Source: Photobacterium phosphoreum
GTDB lineage: Bacteria; Pseudomonadota; Gammaproteobacteria; Enterobacterales; Vibrionaceae
Assembly (NCBI RefSeq): GCF_002954725.1
Contig: NZ_MSCQ01000001.1
Coordinates: 334,059-398,058, forward strand
Reading direction: 5' to 3'
DNA: 64,000 nucleotides
Position numbers and translations under genes: made by a program. A model generated the notes under the pieces. It made no database searches. It saw only the letters and a program-made list of their open reading frames with translations, and had not been told where the DNA came from. Positions 49,153 through 57,280 of the stretch are shown piece by piece (the stretch's first letter is position 1; each line of letters begins with the position of its first letter).

Positions 49153-49179
49153 TAAAGAAATTGCATTAGTGAGCGATAT
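49153..49179 (+). promoter_or_regulatory. Candidate sigma-28 promoter of flgOP
   Basis: TAAAGAAA-N11-AGCGATAT has the right spacing and partial match to the FliA consensus TAAAGTTT-N11-GCCGATAA, 33 bases before the flgO start. Confidence 0.35.
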
Positions 49180-49212
49180 ATTCTTTATCACACGTAGCTA
49201 GAGTGGCAAAAA

Positions 49213-49848
49213 ATGAACAATATTATACTGGTGATGTGCGTGCTGTTATTAACGGCCTGTGCTGCACCCCAAGTTTATAACGGTAAACAACAGTTTTCCT
49301 CTGCAGGGTATTCATTAACAACACCACCACGGCATACGGTTGATTATTTTGTTGAAGGTCTTACTAATCAGTTAATTGAATCAAACCAATATCTAACCGC
49401 GAGTACACCTTTAGCGGTGACATCGTTTGTGGATTTACAAGACATGGGGGCAACCAATTGGCTCGGTAATGTTGTCAGTGAAAACTTCATGTTTCAAATG
49501 CAGCAACGAGGATTCACTGTGGTTGATTACAAGTCAACAGGGGTGATTAAAGTGACTCGGAATGGTGATTTTAGTATTAGCCGTAATTGGCAAGAGCTAT
49601 CTTCGCAACAACCGGTTGATTATGTATTAACCGGCACTATGCTACGTCAAAGCGGTGGGGTGTTAGTGAATGCCCGTATTATTGGAATGCGCTCGCATGT
49701 TGTGATTGCCACCGCGCAAGGTTTTTTACCCGCAGAGCGTATTGGACGTGATTTAGATTTTATGAATAAGATTCAAATTCGTAATGGTGTGATTATGCGT
49801 ACTGAACAACAACAGCCAACCACCAATAACGTGGTACTACGACCTTAA
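49213..49848 (+). CDS. flgO: Outer-membrane lipoprotein FlgO
   Basis: 211 residues. Lipobox LLLTAC with the lipid cysteine near residue 16. The FlgO domain includes VTSFVDLQDMGATNWLGNVVSENFMFQMQQRGF and YVLTGTMLRQ. FlgO and FlgP form outer-membrane parts of the Vibrio flagellar H ring. ATG 49213 has only a weak ribosome site. flgP begins 11 bases after its stop, so they are one unit. Confidence 0.9.
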   Translation: MNNIILVMCVLLLTACAAPQVYNGKQQFSSAGYSLTTPPRHTVDYFVEGLTNQLIESNQYLTASTPLAVTSFVDLQDMGATNWLGNVVSENFMFQMQQRGFTVVDYKSTGVIKVTRNGDFSISRNWQELSSQQPVDYVLTGTMLRQSGGVLVNARIIGMRSHVVIATAQGFLPAERIGRDLDFMNKIQIRNGVIMRTEQQQPTTNNVVLRP

Positions 49849-49859
49849 GGATAAGCCTC

Positions 49860-50306
49860 ATGACAAAATGGTTAACAGTGATGTTATTGGTAGCAATATC
49901 AGGATGTTCAGCCTCAAACGGTGCGCTTACCCCTGATTTAACCAACAGTAATGAAATGGTATTTGCCGTTGGCTATGCGTCAATCAGTGAACAGAATGGC
50001 CGTACACAAGAAGAAAAAAGTTTACGTGCAATGCGCGCCTCAAAACTCGATGCTTATCGTGAACTGTCTGAGCAAATTTATGGTCTACGCATCTCAGCCA
50101 CAACCTCGTTATCAAATCAGCAATTAGGGCCAGAAAATACCGATGGTGCCGTTGATGGGGTGATTCGTGGTGCGAAAGTGACCCGCAGTTATCCTGTTGG
50201 TGATAGCTATGTAACTGAAATGGAATTAAATCTAGGTTTGATGGAGCGCATGAAACAACACGGTGAAGTGTTTCATGTACCGAATAATCAGCAAGTGATG
50301 TTTTAA
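49860..50306 (+). CDS. flgP: Outer-membrane lipoprotein FlgP (LPP20 family)
   Basis: 148 residues. Signal with lipobox VAISGC. The LPP20-like domain has VGYASISEQ, RAMRASKLDAYRELSEQIYGLRI and EMELNLGLMERM. In Vibrio FlgP forms the H ring together with FlgO. Its stop ends one base before the stop of the convergent flgN, with no room for a terminator. Confidence 0.92.
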   Translation: MTKWLTVMLLVAISGCSASNGALTPDLTNSNEMVFAVGYASISEQNGRTQEEKSLRAMRASKLDAYRELSEQIYGLRISATTSLSNQQLGPENTDGAVDGVIRGAKVTRSYPVGDSYVTEMELNLGLMERMKQHGEVFHVPNNQQVMF

Positions 50307-50307
50307 T

Positions 50308-50736
50308 CTAGGCTTTAAGGTTGGTGCCTAATGAGCGAACATTTTGCGCCTTACCATCACAATTATAGGTCATTTGATGGCGACCACGGCTTTGTTGGAA
50401 CAGGTTATTGAGTTTATGAAAACTTAATTGAGCCCGTTGTAATACTTCGCCATTGATATCATTGCGCTGTTTACATAGCGTCACTAGTTGCTGGATCTCA
50501 TTCACATGTTGGCTGAGTAGTTGGTCATCTTGCAATTGTTGCCGTTGCGGGTGATTAGCAAGTAAGTAGTCATGTTGTTGAATACTATTGATCAGCGTGA
50601 GTTTTTCTTTGGCAAATTGTTCTATTTCTAATGCACGTCGATGAGCGATAGCTGTTTTTTCTTGGTTGAGTAATTCAGCAAGTGATACCAAAGCTGTATG
50701 TTGAAGCTCAAGCAATTGCTCAATAGTGTGTTTCAT
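50308..50736 (-). CDS. flgN: Flagellar chaperone FlgN
   Basis: A 142-residue, mostly helical, Gln-rich protein of the FlgN family (hook-associated protein chaperone for FlgK and FlgL). HTIEQLLELQHTALVSLAELLNQEKTAI in form at the start and LLNQEK/LIN heptads fit coiled helices. ATG 50736 (start of MKHTIEQ) has AAGGAT upstream; TTG 50742 is too close to it. Downstream of flgM on the minus strand. Confidence 0.85.
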   Translation of the reverse strand: MKHTIEQLLELQHTALVSLAELLNQEKTAIAHRRALEIEQFAKEKLTLINSIQQHDYLLANHPQRQQLQDDQLLSQHVNEIQQLVTLCKQRNDINGEVLQRAQLSFHKLNNLFQQSRGRHQMTYNCDGKAQNVRSLGTNLKA

Positions 50737-50843
50737 AACCAAGATCCTTACAGTGAATGCACAATAACAATTAGTTAGTCTTTAATAACATTACTCTTAA
50801 TAGTATTAGCTGTTACTAATATCAGAGGTTAATGACATCAGTA

Positions 50844-51155
50844 TTAAAGGCCCTGAAGTTCATCTTCAAATTTAATCATGTTATTGGCAAGTTTATCGGC
50901 ATCAATAGTATAACTGCCATTTGCGATGGCTTGTTTTATTTCAGCTACTTTTGCGGAGTCAAAGCTCGTTTCAGCCGCTAATTGTTGATGAATTTGGCCT
51001 ACAGCTTTACCTTGAGAGCTTAACGATACCGCATCGTGTTGTGGTTCTACCGTTGTTGCTGTTACTGGCGTATTTTCTGTCGCTGTTTTAGTGTGATTAA
51101 GCGTACGGTTTGTATTCAGTGGTTGTCCACCACGTAGATGATCAATGCTTGTCAT
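50844..51155 (-). CDS. flgM: Anti-sigma-28 factor FlgM
   Basis: 103 residues. The N-terminal half is unstructured and polar (export side). The C-terminal half carries the FliA-binding region (SSQGKAVGQIHQQLAAE, AKVAEIKQAIANGSYTIDADKLANNMI). FlgM holds back sigma-28 until the hook is complete and is then exported. A near-consensus sigma-28 promoter lies directly upstream, giving the usual feedback. Confidence 0.92.
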   Translation of the reverse strand: MTSIDHLRGGQPLNTNRTLNHTKTATENTPVTATTVEPQHDAVSLSSQGKAVGQIHQQLAAETSFDSAKVAEIKQAIANGSYTIDADKLANNMIKFEDELQGL

Positions 51156-51191
51156 AATATTGTACCTGTCGATGTCAATGGTTATAGTCAG

Positions 51192-51218
51192 TTATCGACG
51201 TATAGACTATAAACTTTA
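51192..51218 (-). promoter_or_regulatory. Sigma-28 (FliA) promoter of flgM
   Basis: On the minus strand TAAAGTTT-N11-GTCGATAA matches the FliA consensus TAAAGTTT-N11-GCCGATAA at 15 of 16 positions with exact spacing. It ends 36 bases before the flgM start. Confidence 0.9.
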
Positions 51219-51290
51219 GCTTTTTTTAGTCACTAACGCCAAAATATTATGGCTTATGGTGCTGCGCTTAATAAGTGTATTTTTGAGAAA

Positions 51291-51998
51291 TTAATATTTG
51301 ACCGATACTTCACCAACCGCAGTAATGACCCCATCAATAATACGTTTTGATTTACTGTTTTGCACGCGAATCTCATCGCCGATTGCCCCATCGGATAATG
51401 CCTTTCCTGTGGTCACAATCGCTAACCCTGACTGACCTGCACGAATTAACACACTGTCATTACGGCAGACGAGACAGATATCATTCGCTTGAATCACATC
51501 ACCTGCTTTAACTGCCCGTTTTACTTTTGAACCAATGATTTGTTGTGGATCATTAAAGCTTACACCTCGTTGAAAACGGCTTTCTACCATCACAATTTTT
51601 AAGTTGGCAATACTGAGTAAAGCACCTCGTCCTAAATGGGTCGTAGCGATCACTTGTGGCAATGTTTGTTGGACACTAACCGGGACATATAACTGCCAAT
51701 TTTGACTCTCACAGCGCACTAAGACGGTGACATTGCCCGATAATGTTTGTTTACCTGGCGTAGAGGTGAGGAGAGGGGTGCTGCATGGGGGAAATCGTAA
51801 CCGTGAATCTAACTTAGCGGCAGTAACCTTAATGCTGCCAAAATCTGGCTTGATTAGCGCTTGTTTTATGTGATCTGCTGCCGTTTTTTGAATCAGACTT
51901 GGTTGTGATTGCGGCATTGCATAACTATTTAGACTAAAGCTTAGCAATAGCGTGCCGATAATCATGCAAACTAGATGTAAATATTGATGAGTGATCAC
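51291..51998 (-). CDS. flgA: Flagellar P-ring chaperone FlgA
   Basis: About 235 residues from GTG 51998 (ribosome site GAGAG). A signal peptide (to NSYA) precedes a SAF domain (ATTHLGRGALLSIANLKIVMVES, VKRAVKAGDVIQANDI) and a C-terminal beta domain (SVLIRAGQSGLAIVTTGKALSDGAIGDEIRVQN as a run, ending VSVKY). FlgA assists FlgI P-ring assembly in the periplasm. Alternative starts at 52052 (ATG, longer) and 51965 (ATG, shorter signal) cannot be excluded. Divergent from cheV. Confidence 0.88.
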   Translation of the reverse strand: MITHQYLHLVCMIIGTLLLSFSLNSYAMPQSQPSLIQKTAADHIKQALIKPDFGSIKVTAAKLDSRLRFPPCSTPLLTSTPGKQTLSGNVTVLVRCESQNWQLYVPVSVQQTLPQVIATTHLGRGALLSIANLKIVMVESRFQRGVSFNDPQQIIGSKVKRAVKAGDVIQANDICLVCRNDSVLIRAGQSGLAIVTTGKALSDGAIGDEIRVQNSKSKRIIDGVITAVGEVSVKY

Positions 51999-52118
51999 TG
52001 CATTATGCTCTCTTGTCGGTGTTAGAACGTTGGTCGTTAAGTGACATATCATAAGTAATTATTCATAAAATTGCTTGTATTGGTCACGTTAATATTCTTA
52101 GGCAGGGAGCTGTTTTAT

Positions 52119-53060
52119 ATGTCAGGCATTCTAGATTCCGTTAATCAACGCACGCAGTTGGTTGGCCAAAATCGGTTAGAGTTACTTACTTTTCGACTTA
52201 ATCGACGTCAGCGATATGGGATTAATGTCTTTAAAGTGAAAGAGGTTTTACAGTGCCCGAAATTAACATCAATGCCGAATTTACATCCTTTTGTTAAAGG
52301 GATTGCTTATATTCGAGGTCAAACAATTTCAGTGATAGATATGAGTCTTGCCACTGGTGGTCGGCCTGTCGAAGATATCACTAATTGTTTTATTATCATT
52401 TCTGAATTTAACCGTTCAGTGCAGGGCTTTTTAGTTTCAGCGGTAGAGCGAATTGTTAATATAAATTGGGAGGCGATTTTACCGCCGCCACAAGGTGCAG
52501 GACGAAATAATTATCTTACTGCCGTCACTGAAATAGATAATGAACTGGTAGAAATCCTTGATGTAGAAAAGATTCTTGATCAAATTTCACCAGTAGATAC
52601 GCGATTATCGAATGAATTACTTGATGAAATTAGCTTAATAACACCGCTCGTGAAAACGGTACTCGTCGCTGATGATTCAATGGTCGCGCGTAAGCAAGTG
52701 CAACGTGCGATTGAATCTATCGGTTGTGATTGTATTTGTGTGAAAGACGGTAAAGAAGCCTTTAGAACCCTGCAAAAAATGGCTGAAAAGGGCAGTATTT
52801 ATCAACAATTAGCCTTAGTGATATCAGATATTGAAATGCCTGAAATGGATGGTTATACCTTAACGGCTGCGATCCGTAACGATCCAACGTTAAAAGATCT
52901 GCATGTTATTTTACATACTTCACTGAGTGGGGTGTTTAATCAGGCGATGGTTGAACGTGTGGGGGCGAATGCATTTATTCCTAAATTTAACCCTGATGAG
53001 CTAGGACGGGCAGTAAAAAATGCAATGATCCCTGCGGCTGCGGTTAACATTAGTTCTTAA
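52119..53060 (+). CDS. cheV: Chemotaxis coupling protein CheV
   Basis: 313 residues: an N-terminal CheW-like domain (QLVGQNRLELLTFRL, YGINVFKVKEVL, IRGQTISVIDM) and a C-terminal receiver domain (VLVADDSMVARK with the acidic pair, phospho-Asp in VISDIEMPEMDG, HTSLSG). It links receptors to CheA and its coupling is modulated by phosphorylation. ATG 52119 has AGGGAG nine bases before it; the frame is open to 52071. Upstream of cheR in the usual Vibrionaceae order. Confidence 0.94.
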   Translation: MSGILDSVNQRTQLVGQNRLELLTFRLNRRQRYGINVFKVKEVLQCPKLTSMPNLHPFVKGIAYIRGQTISVIDMSLATGGRPVEDITNCFIIISEFNRSVQGFLVSAVERIVNINWEAILPPPQGAGRNNYLTAVTEIDNELVEILDVEKILDQISPVDTRLSNELLDEISLITPLVKTVLVADDSMVARKQVQRAIESIGCDCICVKDGKEAFRTLQKMAEKGSIYQQLALVISDIEMPEMDGYTLTAAIRNDPTLKDLHVILHTSLSGVFNQAMVERVGANAFIPKFNPDELGRAVKNAMIPAAAVNISS

Positions 53061-53110
53061 ATATAAATATATTTGACGTGTCAGACTATAAAAATAAGAA
53101 AGAGTAATTG

Positions 53111-53938
53111 ATGACAACAGTAACGGTAAATGATCAAGATTATTATGATTTTTGTCTTTTTCTTGAAGCGCAATGTGGGATTGTTTTGGGGGACAATAAG
53201 CAATATTTAGTACGTAGCCGTCTCAGCCCATTAATTAGACGTTTTGGGTTGCAATCGTTGTCTGATTTATTGCAACTAACCCTTACTGGGCGCAATCGTG
53301 AATTACGGGTTGCAGCGATAGACGCGATGACAACCAATGAAACATTATGGTTTCGGGATACTTATCCTTATACGGTGTTAGCGGAGAAAGTATTGCCTGA
53401 ATTAGCTGCAAATAGGCGTCCATTAAAAATATGGTCAGCGGCAAGTTCATCAGGGCAAGAACCGTATTCAATCGCAATGACTATTTTAGAGCAGCAACTG
53501 AAGCGACCGGGGTTATTACCAAATATTCAGATTACGGCGACGGATATCTCACAAACCATGCTCGATATGTGTCGAGAAGGAGTATATGACCAGCTTGCGT
53601 TAAGTCGCGGCTTATCTCCTGATCGTCGAAAAATGTTTTTTGAGTCGCACCTCAGCGGTGGCATGCAAGTTAATCAACGGGTGAAGCAACTGGTGAAGTT
53701 TCGTCCGCAAAACTTAAAAGATAGTTATGTATTATTGGGTAAATTTGACGTGATATTTTGCCGTAATGTATTGATTTACTTTTCTGCTGAAACCAAAATT
53801 AAAGTGCTTAATCAATTAGCGGCGAGCTTAAACCCCGGTGGTTATTTATTCCTTGGCGCATCAGAGTCGTTAACGGGATTATGTGATCGATTTGAAATGG
53901 TACGTTGTAACCCCGGTATTATTTACAAATTAAAATAA
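53111..53938 (+). CDS. cheR: Chemotaxis protein methyltransferase CheR
   Basis: 275 residues. Methylates glutamates of chemoreceptors with S-adenosylmethionine. The N-terminal helical domain includes LVRSRLSPLIRRFG; the SAM-binding part has TTNETLWFRD, WSAASSSGQEPYSIAM, and FCRNVLIYF near the end. ATG 53111 is chosen with AAAGAG upstream. Probably cotranscribed with cheV, 50 bases after it. Confidence 0.95.
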   Translation: MTTVTVNDQDYYDFCLFLEAQCGIVLGDNKQYLVRSRLSPLIRRFGLQSLSDLLQLTLTGRNRELRVAAIDAMTTNETLWFRDTYPYTVLAEKVLPELAANRRPLKIWSAASSSGQEPYSIAMTILEQQLKRPGLLPNIQITATDISQTMLDMCREGVYDQLALSRGLSPDRRKMFFESHLSGGMQVNQRVKQLVKFRPQNLKDSYVLLGKFDVIFCRNVLIYFSAETKIKVLNQLAASLNPGGYLFLGASESLTGLCDRFEMVRCNPGIIYKLK

Positions 53939-54037
53939 GAGCAACAGCAGGTCGTTTAGGGACGAGGGTTCAAGGTTTCGATATTCGAGGTTTAAACCCT
54001 AACTGGAAAGATTGGTCTACATTGTTAGCTATCAAGC

Positions 54038-54119
54038 TCTTATTCTCGTCACCTGCTCTTCCTCGTAACTCGCTCCTTTCCTCTGCTTTCCCTCTTTATT
54101 TCCTCCCCCTCTTTTCCAT
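54038..54119 (+). other. Pyrimidine-rich tract upstream of flgB
   Basis: An about 80-base stretch on the plus strand is almost entirely C and T (TCTTCCTC, CTCCTTTCCTCTGC, CCCTCTTTATTTCCTCCC and so on), ending next to the flgB -24/-12 promoter. An imperfect inverted repeat (AGGGTT ... AACCCT) lies before it at 53965-54000 and may be the cheR end hairpin. Confidence 0.6.
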
Positions 54120-54120
54120 C

Positions 54121-54137
54121 TTGGCATTGTCCTTGCT
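54121..54137 (+). promoter_or_regulatory. Sigma-54 promoter of flgBCDE
   Basis: TTGGCATTGTCCTTGCT matches TTGGCACG-N4-TTGCW with GG and GC at exact spacing; only two bases differ. About 50 bases before flgB. Confidence 0.88.
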
Positions 54138-54185
54138 TTATTGTTGCTGTCATTGTGACTGTGAATTACACCGTAGAGGCAAAGC

Positions 54186-54581
54186 ATGTCGATTTCTTTT
54201 GATAAAGCATTAGGTATTCATCAGCATACCGTTGGTACTCGTGCAACCCGCGCTGAAACATTGGCGAGCAACTTAGCCAATGTCAATACTCCAGGCTTTA
54301 AGGCAAAAGATGTCGATTTTAGTCGTGTCCTACAATCGGCAACCACAGGGGCAAACGTTGGCCTTAATCGTACCAATGGGCGGCATATTACTGCCTCAGG
54401 TGCCGCCAGTGGCGAACAGTTATATCGTGTCCCAACCCAACCTGATACTGGTGATGGCAATACGGTTGATGCGCAATTAGAACAAAACTTATTTATGCAA
54501 AACAGCATTGAATATCAAGCATCGTTGGATTTTTTAGGGTCTAAATTTAAGAACTTAACCAAGGCATTGAAAGGGGAATAA
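54186..54581 (+). CDS. flgB: Flagellar proximal rod protein FlgB
   Basis: 131 residues. RATRAETLASNLANVNTPGFKAKDVDF is the common rod/hook N-terminal motif and the C-terminal segment NSIEYQASLDFLGSKFKNLTKALKG is the FlgB end. It forms part of the rod joining the MS ring to the hook. First gene of flgBCDE; flgC starts three bases after its stop. Confidence 0.96.
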   Translation: MSISFDKALGIHQHTVGTRATRAETLASNLANVNTPGFKAKDVDFSRVLQSATTGANVGLNRTNGRHITASGAASGEQLYRVPTQPDTGDGNTVDAQLEQNLFMQNSIEYQASLDFLGSKFKNLTKALKGE

Positions 54582-54584
54582 TGG

Positions 54585-54995
54585 ATGAGTTTATTTAATA
54601 TTTTTAATGTTACAGGCTCTGCCATGAGTGCAGAATCGGTACGACTGAATACCACCTCAAGTAACCTTGCCAATGCCAATAGTGTTAGTAGTTCTGCCCA
54701 AGAAACCTACAAAGCCCGTCATCCTATCTTTGCTGCAGCACTTGATAGTGCTCAAGGCAGTGCCAGTGTACCAGTACAACTACAAGGCATTGTTGAAAGT
54801 AACGAGCCATTAAGTGCCGAATATAATCCAGAACATCCATTGGCGAACAGTGCGGGTTATATTTACAAATCCAACGTTAATGTGATGGAAGAAATGGCGA
54901 ATATGATTTCCGCATCACGCTCTTACCAAAACAATGTTCAAGTCGCTGATGCCAGTAAGCAAATGCTGATGAAAACCTTGCAGATGGGCAAATAA
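54585..54995 (+). CDS. flgC: Flagellar proximal rod protein FlgC
   Basis: 136 residues. N-terminal SLFNIFNVTGSAMSAESVRLNTTSSNLANANS and the C-terminal SNVNVMEEMANMISASRSYQNNVQVAD region are typical of FlgC rod subunits. GGGGAAT lies before ATG 54585, partly in the flgB stop region, so translation is coupled. Confidence 0.96.
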   Translation: MSLFNIFNVTGSAMSAESVRLNTTSSNLANANSVSSSAQETYKARHPIFAAALDSAQGSASVPVQLQGIVESNEPLSAEYNPEHPLANSAGYIYKSNVNVMEEMANMISASRSYQNNVQVADASKQMLMKTLQMGK

Positions 54996-55012
54996 GTTAA
55001 GGAGTTTGTGTT

Positions 55013-55759
55013 ATGACAACCATTAATGGTACCGGGCAATCTCTTTCTTATCTTGACCAGCTAAAAGGTATGCAAGAAAAGAAGATTGCGCAAGAACAGC
55101 CAACAACAGGCACCAATCAATTAAAACAAGACGATTTTTTATCGTTGTTAACCAAGCAATTAGCCCAACAAGATCCGTTTAAGCCCGTGGGTAACGATCA
55201 GATGATTGCTCAAATGGCGTCTTTTGCGACCGTTGATGGCATCAATAAAATGAATGAACAATTTGGTTCACTCAATAGTGCTATGACATCTAACCAAGCA
55301 CTGCAAGCATCATCACTGGTAGGCCAAGATGTATTAATCCCAAGTGCTTCAGCGCTTAAAAGCCATGATGGTGAAATGGTGGGTATGGTACGGATGCAGC
55401 AAGGGGTCGATAACGCCATTCTACGGGTTGAAAATGAGCAAGGGGTATTAGTGAAAACCGTTACCTTGGGCGCGAAATCAGCTGGTGAACACCCGTTTGC
55501 ATGGGATGGTAAGGACGATGCTGGCAATGTGATGCCGCAGGGTAAATATAACTTCTCGGTATCGGGAACCGTTGGCGGTGAAAGTCAGCAATTTGAAGTA
55601 TTAACACATGCCAATGTAAATAGCGTTTTACTCGGTAATAGTGATGGCAAGGTAATGTTAAATCTGGCTGGGGTAACTAAACCTGTCAATTTAGCGGAAG
55701 TTTTACAAATTGGTAAAAGTGCACAATCAGCATCACCACTTAGTACACAACAAGGATAA
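55013..55759 (+). CDS. flgD: Hook-capping protein FlgD
   Basis: 248 residues. N-terminal QDDFLSLLTKQLAQQDPFKPVGNDQMIAQMASFATVDGINKMN is the FlgD export/core motif. The C-terminal part has Ig-like and tudor-like folds (FAWDGKDDAGNVMPQGKYNFSV). It caps the growing hook and is needed for FlgE polymerisation. AAGGAG precedes ATG 55013. Confidence 0.95.
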   Translation: MTTINGTGQSLSYLDQLKGMQEKKIAQEQPTTGTNQLKQDDFLSLLTKQLAQQDPFKPVGNDQMIAQMASFATVDGINKMNEQFGSLNSAMTSNQALQASSLVGQDVLIPSASALKSHDGEMVGMVRMQQGVDNAILRVENEQGVLVKTVTLGAKSAGEHPFAWDGKDDAGNVMPQGKYNFSVSGTVGGESQQFEVLTHANVNSVLLGNSDGKVMLNLAGVTKPVNLAEVLQIGKSAQSASPLSTQQG

Positions 55760-55767
55760 TTGAACTA

Positions 55768-57120
55768 ATGAGCATGAATATCGCATTAAGTGGCTTGGGT
55801 GCTGCGCAAAAGGACTTAAATACCACCAGTAATAACATTGCCAACGCTAATACCTTTGGTTTTAAAGAGTCACGCGCAGAGTTTGGTGATGTGTACTCAA
55901 ATTCAATTTTCTCTAATGCTAAAACCACCACTGGTGGCGGTGTCCAAACCTCAACCGTAGCGCAACAGTTTCATGAAGGTTCAAGTATTTATACTAATAA
56001 TCCGTTGGATTTACGGGTATCAGGTGCGGGTTTTTTTGCGGTGGCAGATAATAAAAATGAAGCGGCAAACAGTAATTTAACTCGTAATGGTGCGTTTCAA
56101 TTAAACAATGAAAATGAGTTAGTAAACTCTGAAGGTAAATTTTTATTGGGTTATCCCGTTAACCAAGATTCAAATACTGTTGCTTCTTATGAGGCAAAAT
56201 CATTAAAAATTGATGATATTTTTGGACAGCCAACAGCATCTAAAAATATTACGGTTTCACTTAATCTACCCAATAAAGAAACAGTGCCAAAAAGTCAGCC
56301 ATTTGATTTCACGAATACTGACTCATTCAGTCGATCTACATCGTCGACTATTTATGATTCATTGGGTAAGCCGTACAAAATGACCACTTATTATGTGGCA
56401 AAGTATGATCCTAATGCTATTGCTCCTGATTCAACGAATGCTAATACGTGGGATGTTTTTCAGACAATAACTGATAATAATGGTAAAGAAAAAGCATTAG
56501 ATGCAAAAGTTCAGGGAGCATTACCTAATGACAATTCTGCGGCTGGCACCAATGGGCATATGGGCTATGTACTAAAGTTTGATGCTAATGGACAACCATT
56601 AAATACAACGCCATTAAATATTCAAATGGAAAGTTTTGCCGAGGCTGAGATTGAGGTTGGTGGTGCTGATATGGCTCAAGCTTTGATCATGAATTATGAT
56701 GATCCAACCCAGTATGCGTCGGCGTTTGAAGTACGTAAATTTCAAGATGTTGATGGTGCATCGACAGGCTATTTATCTAAAGTAGATATCGATCCCGATG
56801 GTAATATCATGGCGTCTTATTCTAACGGTAAAGATTTGGTTGTTGGTCGGGTAGCAATGGCACGGGTTGCCAATGAGCAAGGGCTAACGCAACTTGGCGG
56901 TTCGTTATGGAATGCTACCCAAGAATCTGGTGAAGTGGTGTGGGGTGATGCATCACAAGGCTCATTTGGTGCTATCAAAAGCGGTACTTTAGAGCAATCA
57001 AATATTGATATGACTCAAGAACTGGTGGACTTGATCAGTGCGCAGCGTAACTTCCAAGCCAGTTCACGAGCCTTGGATGTCAATAATCAACTCCAACAAA
57101 ACATTCTTCAAATTCGTTAA
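55768..57120 (+). CDS. flgE: Flagellar hook protein FlgE
   Basis: 450 residues. N-terminal SMNIALSGLGAAQKDLNTTSNNIANANTFGFKESRAEF and C-terminal SNIDMTQELVDLISAQRNFQASSRALD frame a variable middle domain, exposed on the hook surface. It forms the universal joint between rod and filament. Last gene of flgBCDE, ended by a hairpin. Length is in the Vibrio range. Confidence 0.96.
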   Translation: MSMNIALSGLGAAQKDLNTTSNNIANANTFGFKESRAEFGDVYSNSIFSNAKTTTGGGVQTSTVAQQFHEGSSIYTNNPLDLRVSGAGFFAVADNKNEAANSNLTRNGAFQLNNENELVNSEGKFLLGYPVNQDSNTVASYEAKSLKIDDIFGQPTASKNITVSLNLPNKETVPKSQPFDFTNTDSFSRSTSSTIYDSLGKPYKMTTYYVAKYDPNAIAPDSTNANTWDVFQTITDNNGKEKALDAKVQGALPNDNSAAGTNGHMGYVLKFDANGQPLNTTPLNIQMESFAEAEIEVGGADMAQALIMNYDDPTQYASAFEVRKFQDVDGASTGYLSKVDIDPDGNIMASYSNGKDLVVGRVAMARVANEQGLTQLGGSLWNATQESGEVVWGDASQGSFGAIKSGTLEQSNIDMTQELVDLISAQRNFQASSRALDVNNQLQQNILQIR

Positions 57121-57152
57121 TTTCAGATGCGTTAATTATTATTGTGAGTTGA

Positions 57153-57186
57153 ACAACGCCACCTGCATCGGTGGCGTTTTTGTTTC
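57153..57186 (+). terminator. Terminator after flgE
   Basis: AACGCCACC-tgcatc-GGTGGCGTT followed by a T-run. Confidence 0.9.
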
Positions 57187-57229
57187 TCCAGTTCTCATTT
57201 CTTTCCCGTTGCTATTCTTTATTCACATC

Positions 57230-57246
57230 TTGGCGTAATTTTTGCT
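57230..57246 (+). promoter_or_regulatory. Sigma-54 promoter of flgFGHIJ
   Basis: TTGGCGTAATTTTTGCT has GG and GC at the exact -24/-12 spacing, preceded by a C/T-rich stretch like the one before flgB. 35 bases before flgF. Confidence 0.88.
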
Positions 57247-57280
57247 TTAAATCGGTGAATAAACAAAGGAGTGTCAAAAA

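Noticed and set aside
54022-54213. 63-codon frame before and into flgB
   Set aside because: It crosses the pyrimidine tract, the sigma-54 promoter and the flgB start; hydrophobic Leu/Ser/Phe runs are a by-product of C/T-rich DNA.
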